From: Tannerella sp.
GTDB taxonomy: Bacteria > Bacteroidota > Bacteroidia > Bacteroidales > Tannerellaceae
Direction: 5' to 3'
NCBI GenBank assembly: GCA_031260095.1
Contig: JAIRKN010000074.1
Span: forward strand, 1 to 12,327
DNA length: 12,327 nucleotides
Program-made: the position numbers and the translations under genes
Notes under the pieces: generated by a model
What the model saw: only the letters and a program-made list of their open reading frames with translations
Told to the model about the DNA's origin: nothing
Databases searched by the model: none
In this document: positions 1 to 7,331 of the stretch, piece by piece
Layout: each line of letters opens with the position of its first letter
Position numbering within the stretch: the stretch's first letter is position 1

Positions 1-1591
1 TTTGATCCATTGAGTTCACGAAACTGATGTTGGGCTGGTAGTTTCCCCGCGAGAAGCCCCCGCCTATCCATTGCTTGGAGTTAAAGCGATAGCGAATCCA
101 CGTGTTTGCCCGGAATGTCCAAATGCGTTGAAGCCTGTCTCCGTGCAGCTTGTAATTCAAAAACGAACAACCCGGATTGAATACCGCCGTGACTTTTTCC
201 CCTAATTCATAAACATAATTGGTGAAAAGTATTGTTTCGCCCTTCCACAAGTGTTGCCACGAATTATAATCGCCGCTGTAAAGCACAGATGTGATGTAAT
301 GATAGTGCATCAAACTTCCGGAGAACGTGTTTTTGGCATCAGGCCGGAACGTATATCGACTGTACGCGTCAAATGTGTAGAAATCTTCATCCGCCTTAGT
401 GGATGATTCCTGTTCCGTCTCCCTGTATATCCGGCTATACTTGTTCTGCGTATACGCCCCGTTCAGCTCGACTTTCAATTGCTGCTTTTCCGTCGGATTG
501 AAAACACCATTCAGGCTGACTGCCGGCTTGAGACTCTCATTGTCGACCTGCTCGGACGACGGTATGCGCCGTTCGTCATGCCCGGTGTAAGAAAGCGTTT
601 CGTTTCTGTCGTTATGCGGCGTTCCGTCGTGAACAAAAGACAACTGCCCCCACAGATTACGCTTCTCCGTATCATTGCGTACCTTAAATTGAGCATATTG
701 CCGGTTGTTGCTGAAATCGGCATCCTCCGTTGTCCTGTCGCGGTTCACCGTATAATCGGCGAGATTCAGGTTGTCGCTTTTTTCTTTTTTGATGCCGTCA
801 TATTCTTTTATGTTATACCCGCTGAAAAAAGTGTAGCTGGTATTGTTGTGTGATATTTTTGCGCCTGCATCATAATTACCGTCCATGTAAGCTACGTTTT
901 GTTCACCTTCCAGAGTGACATATCCACCGGTTTTATACGTTTTGGTAATGTAATTGACGGAAGCCGCATCACCGACGTATTTTCCCGTGGGCAAGCTGTA
1001 ATATTCCACCTTTTCTATATCCCCGGGACGCAGATTCTGCACTTCGCGGAAGTCCACCTTCACGCCGTTTATATAAAGGGTAGCCGTACCCGTCACGGCG
1101 GTCACCGTCTTGTTTTTACGGTCTACGGTAAGACCCGGAATCATCAGGTTATATAGCAGATCATATCCGGAAAAGGAATGTTTTATCTGTTGTTTGTCCG
1201 GTATGACTAACAGATGGTCTTTTTTCCGGATGAAAGTACTTCCCTTTACCACAATTTCGCCCAGGGAGATGACGTCGGTTTTCAAAACGACCGGCGGCAA
1301 CGTGCAGTCGCCCTCCGGCATCCGGAAAGCAATAAATTGGCTGACATAGCCGATATTGCTTAATGCAAGGATATATTCTCCTGCTTTTATGTCCCTGAAC
1401 AGGAACTCTCCATTATCGTCCGTCGTCACACCGGCAACGAACACGGAATCCGGCGTGAGAAGTCTCACGGTAGTCAGAAAAAGACCGGCGCCCAACTCGT
1501 CATCATAGATATTGCCTTTCAATATGTTCTGTCCTCGCACCGGCAAAATAACAGTAACACAAACAGCTAAGATAAAAAACAGTTTATTCAT
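1..1591 (-). CDS. Outer membrane beta-barrel protein with carboxypeptidase-regulatory and plug domains (N-terminal part)
   Basis: An open frame on the minus strand runs from ATG at 1591 to the left edge without a stop (530 codons visible), so the C-terminus is missing. Residues 1-20 form a signal peptide (MNKLFF, then a hydrophobic core, then PVRG before QN). Residues about 22-105 look like a carboxypeptidase-regulatory-like beta-sandwich (GNIYDDELG, later GEFLFRDIKAGEYILAL). Residues about 120-215 resemble a TonB-receptor plug (LYNLMIPGLTVDR, LYINGVKVD, IEKVEYYSLPTGKYVGDAA). The rest is alternating aromatic/polar sequence expected of barrel strands. This architecture belongs to the Bacteroidota 'TonB-dependent receptor / outer membrane beta-barrel' family. 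No SusD-like partner is in the window, so the substrate is unknown. Confident on the class, not on a specific role. Confidence 0.85.
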   Translation of the reverse strand, partial: MNKLFFILAVCVTVILPVRGQNILKGNIYDDELGAGLFLTTVRLLTPDSVFVAGVTTDDNGEFLFRDIKAGEYILALSNIGYVSQFIAFRMPEGDCTLPPVVLKTDVISLGEIVVKGSTFIRKKDHLLVIPDKQQIKHSFSGYDLLYNLMIPGLTVDRKNKTVTAVTGTATLYINGVKVDFREVQNLRPGDIEKVEYYSLPTGKYVGDAASVNYITKTYKTGGYVTLEGEQNVAYMDGNYDAGAKISHNNTSYTFFSGYNIKEYDGIKKEKSDNLNLADYTVNRDRTTEDADFSNNRQYAQFKVRNDTEKRNLWGQLSFVHDGTPHNDRNETLSYTGHDERRIPSSEQVDNESLKPAVSLNGVFNPTEKQQLKVELNGAYTQNKYSRIYRETEQESSTKADEDFYTFDAYSRYTFRPDAKNTFSGSLMHYHYITSVLYSGDYNSWQHLWKGETILFTNYVYELGEKVTAVFNPGCSFLNYKLHGDRLQRIWTFRANTWIRYRFNSKQWIGGGFSRGNYQPNISFVNSMDQ

Positions 1592-1640
1592 AATCGTTTG
1601 TGACAATTAAAAATTAAAGATAATTGTAAATTTAAAGCCC

Positions 1641-1648
1641 CAAAAGTA
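1641..1648 (-). promoter_or_regulatory. Candidate -7 box (TACTTTTG) for the beta-barrel gene
   Basis: On the minus strand the sequence reads TACTTTTG, matching the Bacteroidota -7 consensus TAnnTTTG. It would start transcription near 1637, giving a 5' leader of about 45 nt before the ATG at 1591. No exact TTTG lies about 19-20 nt upstream, so the -33 element is weak. The position and orientation are right for the outer membrane gene; the assignment is inference. Confidence 0.45.
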
Positions 1649-1740
1649 GTATCAATTTTATATATTAACATGACTTTTTATATGTTTTACAACAGGATTT
1701 GAGTGATTTTGCAATCGTTTTATTTCATCTATTCCATTCA

Positions 1741-2035
1741 AAAGAGCCTGTTTTCATCGTAGAGTTGGACGAAATGCATAGCTACGTAATGAGAAAAAAA
1801 CTACTGTTGGACATGGATTGCTGTTGATAGATCCGGAAAACGGTATGTTTGTAACAATCGAACGTTTGTGTTATCAGAAAACGTCGCAAGGGTACAAATT
1901 ATTTCGTGACTGATACATTAGAAAAAAAAACGGAAAAATCGAACAGAAAGATCAGGAGCATACATTTTTGTGCAGAATTTCTACTCTTTCCGGTTGGTAA
2001 GTCATTGTCCATGGCGAGTGTAATGTGAGGTGACA
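1741..2035 (+). pseudogene. Decayed IS1-family transposase remnant
   Basis: Three pieces in different plus-strand frames read like successive parts of an IS1-family (InsB-type) DDE transposase. Frame one, 1741-1800, gives EPVFIVELDEMHSYVMRKK, comparable with the family's 'EMDEQWGYVGAK' around the first catalytic acid. After a shift, from 1802, it reads YCWTWIAVDRSGKRYV, comparable with 'RWLFYAYDS..K'. After another shift, from 1848, it reads FVTIERLCYQKTSQGYKLFRD, comparable with the 'FGxRxxxTxxxL' segment. A further stretch contains VTD (near 1910) and GKSLSMASV (near 2000), which may be the second acidic motif and the C-terminal helix. At least two frameshifts and a missing N-terminal half make it nonfunctional. 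I did not find terminal inverted repeats or a target duplication. The first two segments are the strongest evidence; the right limit is uncertain. Confidence 0.6.
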
Positions 2036-2066
2036 AAATTTGTAGAATCGGAGTTTTTCATGTAAG

Positions 2067-2094
2067 TTTGCACGGGTAAAAAACAGTATCTTTG
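2067..2094 (+). promoter_or_regulatory. Candidate hflX promoter (TTTG ... TATCTTTG)
   Basis: TATCTTTG at 2087-2094 is an exact match to the TAnnTTTG -7 consensus, with TTTG at 2067-2070 upstream. The spacing is 16 nt, shorter than the usual 19-20. The box ends only two bases before the hflX ATG at 2097, so the predicted start of transcription falls on or very near the start codon. This suggests a leaderless message. Confidence 0.55.
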
Positions 2095-2096
2095 GA

Positions 2097-3320
2097 ATGA
2101 AAGAGTTTATAATATCGGAGGCGAAAACGGAAAATGCCGTATTGGTAGGGTTGATAACGCCCGAACAAAGCGAACGGCAGGTGAAAGAATATCTGGATGA
2201 ACTGGCCTTTCTTGCGGATACGGCAGGGGCTAAGGCCGTCAGGAAATTTACTCAGAAACTGGATTGTCCTAATCCGGTTACGTTTGTCGGGAAAGGGAAG
2301 TTGCAGGAGATTAAAGAGTATGTCGCCGAACATGAAACGGGGCTTGTTATATTCGATGATGAACTTTCGGCGAAGCAAATCCGTAATATAGAAAAGGCGT
2401 TGGAGGTGAAAATCCTGGATCGTACGAATCTTATTCTGGATATATTCGCACGGAGGGCGCAGACGGCATACGCTAAGACACAGGTGGAACTGGCACAGTA
2501 TAAATATATGCTCCCGCGGCTGACCGGTCTGTGGACGCACCTCGAACGTCAACGCGGGGGGATTGGTATGCGCGGGCCGGGTGAAACGCAGATCGAAACC
2601 GACCGCCGTATTATATTGGACAAGATCGCTAAGTTGAAGAAAGATTTGGTGGAGATAGACCGGCAGATGTCGTCGCAACGTAAAAACCGCGGCAAAATGG
2701 TGCGCGTCGCGTTGGTCGGTTATACGAATGTGGGGAAGTCTACCCTGATGAATTTGTTTTGTAAGACGGATGTGTTCGCCGAAGATAAATTGTTTGCCAC
2801 ACTGGATACGACGGTGCGGAAGATGATTATCGGTAATCTTCCGTTTCTGCTTTCGGATACGGTCGGCTTTATCCGCAAGTTGCCGACCGAGCTTATCGAA
2901 TCGTTTAAGTCGACGCTTGATGAAGTGCGTGACGCGGACTTACTGTTGCATGTGGTGGATCTGTCGCATCCTGCGTTTGAAGAACAGATTGAGGTGGTGA
3001 ACCGTACGTTGACGGAGATAGACCAAACGCCGAAGCCGGTTATCCTGGTGTTTAATAAGATGGATGCGTTTACTTTTGTGCCGAAAGAAGCGGATGACCT
3101 GACGCCCCGTACGCAGGAGAATGTTTCTTTAGATGAGTTGAAAGCGATGTGGATGAATAAGCAGCCGGATCATTGTATTTTTATTTCTGCAAAGAAGAAG
3201 ACGAATATAGACGAATTGAGGGACTTGATGTATAAACGTGTCCGTGAGATTCATGTTACTCGCTTTCCTTACAATGATTTTCTTTATCAAAATTACGATT
3301 CCGGGGATGATGTTCAATAA
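2097..3320 (+). CDS. hflX: Ribosome-associated GTPase HflX
   Basis: This is a 407-residue GTPase of the HflX family, which binds the 50S subunit and splits stalled or stressed ribosomes. The N-terminal HflX domain covers roughly residues 10-190 and includes FVGKGKLQEI and the conserved loop GGIGMRGPGETQIETDR (154-170). The G domain follows: G1 GYTNVGKST (208-216), G3 DTVG (254-257), G4 NKMD (320-323) and G5 SAKKK near 364. There is an extended acidic segment between G4 and G5. The start MKEFIISEA is kept because this N-terminus resembles Bacteroidales homologues as I recall them and no better in-frame ATG follows. There is no Shine-Dalgarno sequence, and a -7 box sits two bases upstream. The 3' end overlaps convergent xerD by 65 bp. 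Confidence 0.96.
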   Translation: MKEFIISEAKTENAVLVGLITPEQSERQVKEYLDELAFLADTAGAKAVRKFTQKLDCPNPVTFVGKGKLQEIKEYVAEHETGLVIFDDELSAKQIRNIEKALEVKILDRTNLILDIFARRAQTAYAKTQVELAQYKYMLPRLTGLWTHLERQRGGIGMRGPGETQIETDRRIILDKIAKLKKDLVEIDRQMSSQRKNRGKMVRVALVGYTNVGKSTLMNLFCKTDVFAEDKLFATLDTTVRKMIIGNLPFLLSDTVGFIRKLPTELIESFKSTLDEVRDADLLLHVVDLSHPAFEEQIEVVNRTLTEIDQTPKPVILVFNKMDAFTFVPKEADDLTPRTQENVSLDELKAMWMNKQPDHCIFISAKKKTNIDELRDLMYKRVREIHVTRFPYNDFLYQNYDSGDDVQ

Positions 3321-4200
3321 TTTCTTTGCGTAAAAATTCGCGGTCTATATGTGTGTATATTTCCGTAGTAGTGATACTTTCATGTCCCAGCATCATTTGT
3401 ATGGCGCGCAGATTGGCTCCTCCTTCAAGGAGATGCGTGGCAAATGAATGACGCATGGTATGGGGGCTGATGTTTTTACGGATCCCCGCGATTTTGGCCT
3501 GTTCTTTGATGATGTGGAAGATCATGACACGGGTGAGTCCGGCGCCCCGTCTGTTCAGGAATAAGATGTCTTCGAAGCCCTTTTGTACGTTGATGCGATG
3601 GCGGTCGGGCAGATAGTTCTGTATTTCCCGGATCGCTTTGCCGGAAATCGGTACTAACCGTTGTTTGCTTCCTTTCCCTTTCACGATGATGAACTGTTCG
3701 TCAAAATAAATATTTGAGTATTGCAGTCCGGTCAGTTCCGAAACGCGCAGTCCGCAACTGTATAATACTTCGAGTATGGCGCGGTTGCGTTGCCCTTCGG
3801 CTTTGGAGAGATCAATCGAATGGATCAGGTTATTTATCTCATTTTCCGTCAGTACTTCGGGTAGCTTTTGCCCGATTTTAGGGCTTTCGAGCAACTCCGT
3901 AGGATCTGTGTCCTGATAGTTTTCAATTAATAGAAACCGGTAGAATGATTTGATCCCGGAGATAATGCGCGCCCGTGAACGTGCGGAGATCCCGAGGTCG
4001 CTTAATTGTGCAATGAATGGTTGCAGGTCTTGATAGGTCAGGTTGAAGATATTCATGTCCGATTCGCCGTCGATGAAGCGGATCAGTTTGTTCAGGTCGT
4101 CCAGATAAGCTTCCGTTGTGTTTTCGGAAAGCCCTTTTTCCAGCCGCAGGTATGCCGTATATTTATTGAGAATGTCGGTTTCTTTTTGTGCCATATACAT
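3256..4200 (-). CDS. xerD: Site-specific tyrosine recombinase XerD
   Basis: This 314-residue tyrosine recombinase is of the size and layout of XerD, which with XerC resolves chromosome dimers at dif. The N-terminal SAM-like core-binding domain (about 8-95) contains YLRLEKGLSENTTEAYLDDL. The catalytic domain keeps all six active-site residues: R152 (GLRVSEL), K176 (GKGSKQR), H247 and R250 (HTMRHSFATHLLEGG), H273 (LGHESITTTEIYTH) and the nucleophile Y282. The C-terminal EHHPRN motif is present. ATG at 4200 is used; ATG at 4194 (MAQKE) is an equally possible start. The final 21 codons lie antisense to the end of hflX. XerD rather than XerC is judged from overall similarity and is less certain than the family. 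Confidence 0.93.
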   Translation of the reverse strand: MYMAQKETDILNKYTAYLRLEKGLSENTTEAYLDDLNKLIRFIDGESDMNIFNLTYQDLQPFIAQLSDLGISARSRARIISGIKSFYRFLLIENYQDTDPTELLESPKIGQKLPEVLTENEINNLIHSIDLSKAEGQRNRAILEVLYSCGLRVSELTGLQYSNIYFDEQFIIVKGKGSKQRLVPISGKAIREIQNYLPDRHRINVQKGFEDILFLNRRGAGLTRVMIFHIIKEQAKIAGIRKNISPHTMRHSFATHLLEGGANLRAIQMMLGHESITTTEIYTHIDREFLRKEIIEHHPRNRNFDKENHCKESE

Positions 4201-4220
4201 TTATATATCAAAAAAAGCGC

Positions 4221-4228
4221 TACCTTTG
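4221..4228 (+). promoter_or_regulatory. -7 box (TACCTTTG) for the aroQ operon
   Basis: This is an exact TAnnTTTG match reading toward aroQ. The predicted transcription start is about 4231, leaving a leader of about 70 nt before ATG 4301. The -33 element is poor (TTTA near 4200). The box forms an inverted repeat with CAAAGGTA at 4257-4264. Confidence 0.5.
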
Positions 4229-4256
4229 TACCTTATTCTAACGCCTTTTGATAAGA

Positions 4257-4264
4257 CAAAGGTA
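4257..4264 (-). promoter_or_regulatory. -7 box (TACCTTTG) for xerD
   Basis: On the minus strand this reads TACCTTTG, identical to the box at 4221-4228 on the other strand. The predicted start is about 4253, giving a leader of about 50 nt before ATG 4200. Upstream there is only a T-rich run near 4281-4290 in place of TTTG. The two boxes face each other, so the divergent transcripts would overlap by about 20 nt. Confidence 0.45.
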
Positions 4265-4300
4265 TAATTTTTGACGTTAAAAAAAACAGATTGGAAAGAT

Positions 4301-4741
4301 ATGAAGAAGATACAGATAATTAATGGACCAAATCTGAACCTGTTAGGCAAGCGTGAGCCGGCAGTTTACGGTAATTTGGATTTTGAAGTGTATATTGAAC
4401 GTTTACGTTCTTCTTTTCCGAATGATGATATCCGTTATTTTCAGAGCAATTGTGAAGGCGCATTGATAGATAAGATCCATGAAACCGGGTTTACGGCGGA
4501 TGGGATCATCCTGAATGCGGGAGGGTACACACACACGTCCGTTGCATTGTGCGACGCGATCAAAGCCGTTGAAACCCCTGTGATAGAAGTGCATATTTCA
4601 AATGTGCATGCGCGCGAGGCGTTTCGCCATAAATCTATGATTTCGGCTGCGTGTAAAGGTGTAATTGCAGGTTTTGGCCTGGATTCATACCGGCTTGCAG
4701 TGGAGGCATTCATTACCGTCATTCCTAACGATTACTTATAA
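4301..4741 (+). CDS. aroQ: Type II 3-dehydroquinate dehydratase
   Basis: This 146-residue protein is the normal length for the type II dehydroquinase, which removes water from 3-dehydroquinate in the shikimate pathway and forms a cytosolic dodecamer. Visible motifs are the N-terminal IINGPNLNLLGKREPAVYG with the catalytic Tyr in its lid, FQSNCEGALIDKIHE, IILNAGGYTHTSVALCDAI and the active-site histidine region VEVHIS-like VIEVHISNVHAREAFRHKS. The start is ATG 4301, preceded by GGAAAG at 4293-4298. An in-frame TTG at 4271 would add ten residues upstream of the conserved start and is not favoured. pyk begins four bases after the stop, so the two are probably co-transcribed. Confidence 0.95.
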   Translation: MKKIQIINGPNLNLLGKREPAVYGNLDFEVYIERLRSSFPNDDIRYFQSNCEGALIDKIHETGFTADGIILNAGGYTHTSVALCDAIKAVETPVIEVHISNVHAREAFRHKSMISAACKGVIAGFGLDSYRLAVEAFITVIPNDYL

Positions 4742-4745
4742 ATAT

Positions 4746-6197
4746 ATGCTGAAACATACGAAAATTGTAGCAACCATATCCGACCAACGTTGCGAAGTGG
4801 ATTTTATTAAAAAGCTTTATAAAGCGGGAATGAATGTGGCGCGTCTTAATACGGCCCATTTGCAGGAAGACGGATTGGCACGTATCATTAATAATATACG
4901 GACGGTGTCGGACCGTATCGGTATATTGGTCGATACAAAAGGGCCGGAAGTGCGGACGACGACAACGCCGGCCTCTATTGATTTTAAGTATGGCGACAAG
5001 ATTAAGATGATTGGAGATCCTCTCGGAGAAACGACACGTGAGTGTATCTATGTTTCATATAAAGATTTTATAAATGACCTGGCGCTTGGAAGCGATATCT
5101 TGATTGATGACGGAGATCTGGAGTTGAAAGTGATAGAAAAGACGCCGGATTATCTCGTTTGTGAAGTGCAGAATGATGCGACGCTCGGTAGCCGTAAAAG
5201 CGTGAATGTTCCCGGAGTTCGTATTAATCTTCCGTCGTTGACGGATAAAGACCGGAAGAATATCGAATGGTCTATTAAAAATGATCTTGATTTTATCGCT
5301 CACTCTTTTGTGCGAACAAAACAGGATGTACTCGATATACAAGAAATTCTGGATGCCCATAACAGTCCTATAAAAATCATTGCGAAAATAGAGAATCAGG
5401 AAGGCGTTGATAATATAGACGACATATTGAAGGTTGCGTATGGTGTTATGATCGCCCGGGGCGATCTGGGAATTGAGGTCCCGGCCGAAAAGATTCCGGG
5501 GTTGCAGCGAGTGTTGATACGTAAATGCGTGGAAGCAAAGAAGCCGGTGATTGTGGCTACGCAAATGTTGCATACAATGATAAAAAATCCGCGTCCTACA
5601 CGCGCCGAGGTGACGGATGTTGCAAATGCTATTTATTATCGTACGGATGCATTGATGCTGAGCGGCGAGACGGCTTATGGGAAGTATCCGGTAGAGGCTG
5701 TACAGACGATGTCCAGGATTATTCATGAAGCGGAAAAGACAAAATTGTCCGCCAATGATATACGGGTGCCCATAACAGGAGATGACCTGGATGTGACTTC
5801 ATTCCTTGCCAAACAAGCCGTTAAATCATCCTCGAAACTGAATGTGCGCGCTATTATATCCGATAGTGTGACAGGACGTACGGCACGCTATCTGGCTGCT
5901 TTTCGTGGAAGAGCGACCGTTTTTGCCATTTGCTACAGACGGGAAACTATGCGTATGCTTTCGCTTTCGTATGGAGTGTGGGCTGTCTATCAGCCGTGGC
6001 TTAAAAGTCGCCGGGGTTATTATTACGAAGCGTTACATCAGCTTATTAATAATGGTATGATTACAGAAAAAGATAAGGTTGCTTACCTGAGCGGTAGCTT
6101 TGGCGAAGGGGGAGGAACTACTTTCCTTGAAATAAACGACGTGGAACGTGTGCTTAATGCAGGAGATAGCTATCAGTTGCCCACATTCGGCGATTGA
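4746..6197 (+). CDS. pyk: Pyruvate kinase
   Basis: This 483-residue protein converts phosphoenolpyruvate plus ADP to pyruvate plus ATP in glycolysis. The (beta/alpha)8 A domain begins TKIVATISDQRC, and the catalytic-site motif VDTKGPEVRT follows near residues 63-72. A B domain comes next. The family signature IIAKIENQEG carries the catalytic Lys and a Mg-binding Glu, and ARGDLGIEVP carries the Mg-binding Asp. VIVATQML and LSGETAYGKYP are also present. The C-terminal domain has SVTGRTARYLAAFRG. ATG 4746 is chosen because the family motif starts five residues in; the frame also stays open upstream into aroQ. There is no Shine-Dalgarno sequence. One oddity is RLNTAH where most enzymes have RxNFSH, so the Ser that helps bind K+ is Ala. 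Confidence 0.96.
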   Translation: MLKHTKIVATISDQRCEVDFIKKLYKAGMNVARLNTAHLQEDGLARIINNIRTVSDRIGILVDTKGPEVRTTTTPASIDFKYGDKIKMIGDPLGETTRECIYVSYKDFINDLALGSDILIDDGDLELKVIEKTPDYLVCEVQNDATLGSRKSVNVPGVRINLPSLTDKDRKNIEWSIKNDLDFIAHSFVRTKQDVLDIQEILDAHNSPIKIIAKIENQEGVDNIDDILKVAYGVMIARGDLGIEVPAEKIPGLQRVLIRKCVEAKKPVIVATQMLHTMIKNPRPTRAEVTDVANAIYYRTDALMLSGETAYGKYPVEAVQTMSRIIHEAEKTKLSANDIRVPITGDDLDVTSFLAKQAVKSSSKLNVRAIISDSVTGRTARYLAAFRGRATVFAICYRRETMRMLSLSYGVWAVYQPWLKSRRGYYYEALHQLINNGMITEKDKVAYLSGSFGEGGGTTFLEINDVERVLNAGDSYQLPTFGD

Positions 6198-6229
6198 ATA
6201 TAACGCAGTGGCGCAATTAATTTTAACGT

Positions 6230-6862
6230 ATGCAAACGATCGATGAGTACATATTTGAGCATATTGACGAGGAAGGAGCGTTACTGGCTACGCTGAATCG
6301 CGACGCTCATGTAAAATTGCTGTATCCTCGTATGATTGCAGGTCATTTGCAGGGGCGTATGTTGAAAATGTTCTGCCGGATGATGCGGCCTAAACGGATT
6401 CTTGAAATCGGAACATATACGGGCTATGCGACGCTTTGTATGGCAGAAGGACTTGATGACGGCGCACTTGTCTATACGGTCGAAATAAATGATGAGTTAC
6501 AACCATTTACCGCTTCGTATATTGAGAAGTCCCCTTATAAGGATAAGATCCGTTTGTTCTGGGGGGATATTAATGATTTGTATCCTACGTTTGATGAAAT
6601 ATTTGACTTGGTTTATATGGATGCAAATAAACGTGATTATTGTAAATATTATGATCTGGTATTTCCGCGTCTCAGACCGGGGGGCCTGATCCTGGCAGAT
6701 AATACCTTATGGTCGGGGAAAGTAGTTGAAGAGCGCTCTGCTGTGTCCGACAGGCAAACACAGGGTATTCTGGAATTTAATGAAAAAATCAGGTGTGATG
6801 ACCGTGTCGAGAAAGTTATTATTCCTGTTCGTGACGGTCTGACAATGATTTGGAAAAAATAA
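6230..6862 (+). CDS. SAM-dependent O-methyltransferase, cation-dependent (Methyltransf_3) family
   Basis: This 210-residue class I methyltransferase belongs to the catechol/caffeoyl-CoA O-methyltransferase-like family. Motif I LEIGTYTGYA (58-67) binds S-adenosylmethionine, and E85 ends the second strand (VYTVEINDEL). YMDANKRDY (129-137) and ADNTLWSGKV (156-165) supply the metal-binding Asp/Asp/Asn set (D131, D157, N158). Bacterial relatives include TrmR/YrrM, which methylates 5-hydroxyuridine at tRNA position 34. That role is possible here but not shown, so no symbol is given. The gene lies 32 bp after pyk with no visible terminator and probably belongs to the aroQ-pyk transcript. ATG 6230 is the only reasonable start. 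Confidence 0.88.
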   Translation: MQTIDEYIFEHIDEEGALLATLNRDAHVKLLYPRMIAGHLQGRMLKMFCRMMRPKRILEIGTYTGYATLCMAEGLDDGALVYTVEINDELQPFTASYIEKSPYKDKIRLFWGDINDLYPTFDEIFDLVYMDANKRDYCKYYDLVFPRLRPGGLILADNTLWSGKVVEERSAVSDRQTQGILEFNEKIRCDDRVEKVIIPVRDGLTMIWKK

Positions 6863-6884
6863 TTGTTGTATGGAAGATTTGCTT

Positions 6885-6918
6885 TTTGTTGCAGATTGGA
6901 AAATTATGAATAACTTTA
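6885..6918 (+). promoter_or_regulatory. Weak candidate promoter upstream of rbfA
   Basis: TTTG at 6885-6888 and TAACTTTA at 6911-6918 are separated by 22 nt. The second differs from TAnnTTTG by one base. The site would start transcription near 6922, about 60 nt before the rbfA ATG, in the only gap over 100 bp inside the plus-strand series. Suggestive only. Confidence 0.35.
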
Positions 6919-6983
6919 CGTGCATTTTAAGCACAAGAGAATGAAGTCGAAAATTATAGCAAATTCTTATAATGAATATTAGT

Positions 6984-7331
6984 ATGGAAGAAACAAGATT
7001 AAATAAAATAGAACGCCTGTTGCAGAAAGAACTTAGCGAGCTTTTCCGCAAACAGACAGCAGTGATGAAGGGAACGCTCGTTACGGTTAGCAGGGTACGT
7101 GTCAGTCCCGACCTTAGTGTTGCAAAAGTTTATCTGAGTATATTTCCTTCCGAAAAAGGAGATGAGTTGCTGGAATCAATAGAAAGAAATAAAAAGACAT
7201 TGCGCTACGATTTAGGACAAATTGTGCGGATGCAATTGCGCAAGATCCCGGAACTTGTGTTCTATCCTGATGATTCTCTTGATTATGTGGAGAAGATAGA
7301 TAAACTGCTGAAAAAAGAAGAGAGAGATTGA
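6984..7331 (+). CDS. rbfA: 30S ribosome-binding factor RbfA
   Basis: This 115-residue, single KH-like-domain protein matches RbfA, which binds the 30S subunit near the 16S rRNA 5' helix during maturation and cold adaptation. Visible family features are the start METRxNK-like MEETRLNKIERLLQKELSELF, then LVTVSRVRVSPDLSVAKVYLSIFP, LRYDLGQIVRMQLRKIPELVFYPDDSLDYVEKIDKLL. ATG 6984 is preferred because the recognisable N-terminus starts there; ATG 6972 would add MNIS. The stop codon overlaps the start of the next gene in TTGA, so the two are translationally linked. Confidence 0.92.
   Translation: MEETRLNKIERLLQKELSELFRKQTAVMKGTLVTVSRVRVSPDLSVAKVYLSIFPSEKGDELLESIERNKKTLRYDLGQIVRMQLRKIPELVFYPDDSLDYVEKIDKLLKKEERD

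Noticed and set aside
399..1349. Several plus-strand frames of 60-124 codons
   Set aside because: They lie opposite the outer membrane beta-barrel gene, whose minus-strand translation shows a signal peptide and domain motifs. The plus frames have no recognisable motifs.
1774..1821. Short frame MHSYVMRKKLLLDMDCC
   Set aside because: It is part of the IS1-like remnant and crosses the point where that frame shifts; there is no ribosome binding site.
2058..2678. 206-codon minus-strand frame inside hflX
   Set aside because: It is antisense to the conserved HflX N-domain, with no family resemblance.
4271..4300. Upstream TTG start for aroQ
   Set aside because: The conserved protein begins at ATG 4301, which has a GGAAAG upstream; the ten extra residues have no family support.
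5055..5726. 223-codon minus-strand frame inside pyk
   Set aside because: It is fully antisense to well-conserved pyruvate kinase sequence and rich in His/Arg/Ile, as expected for a shadow frame.
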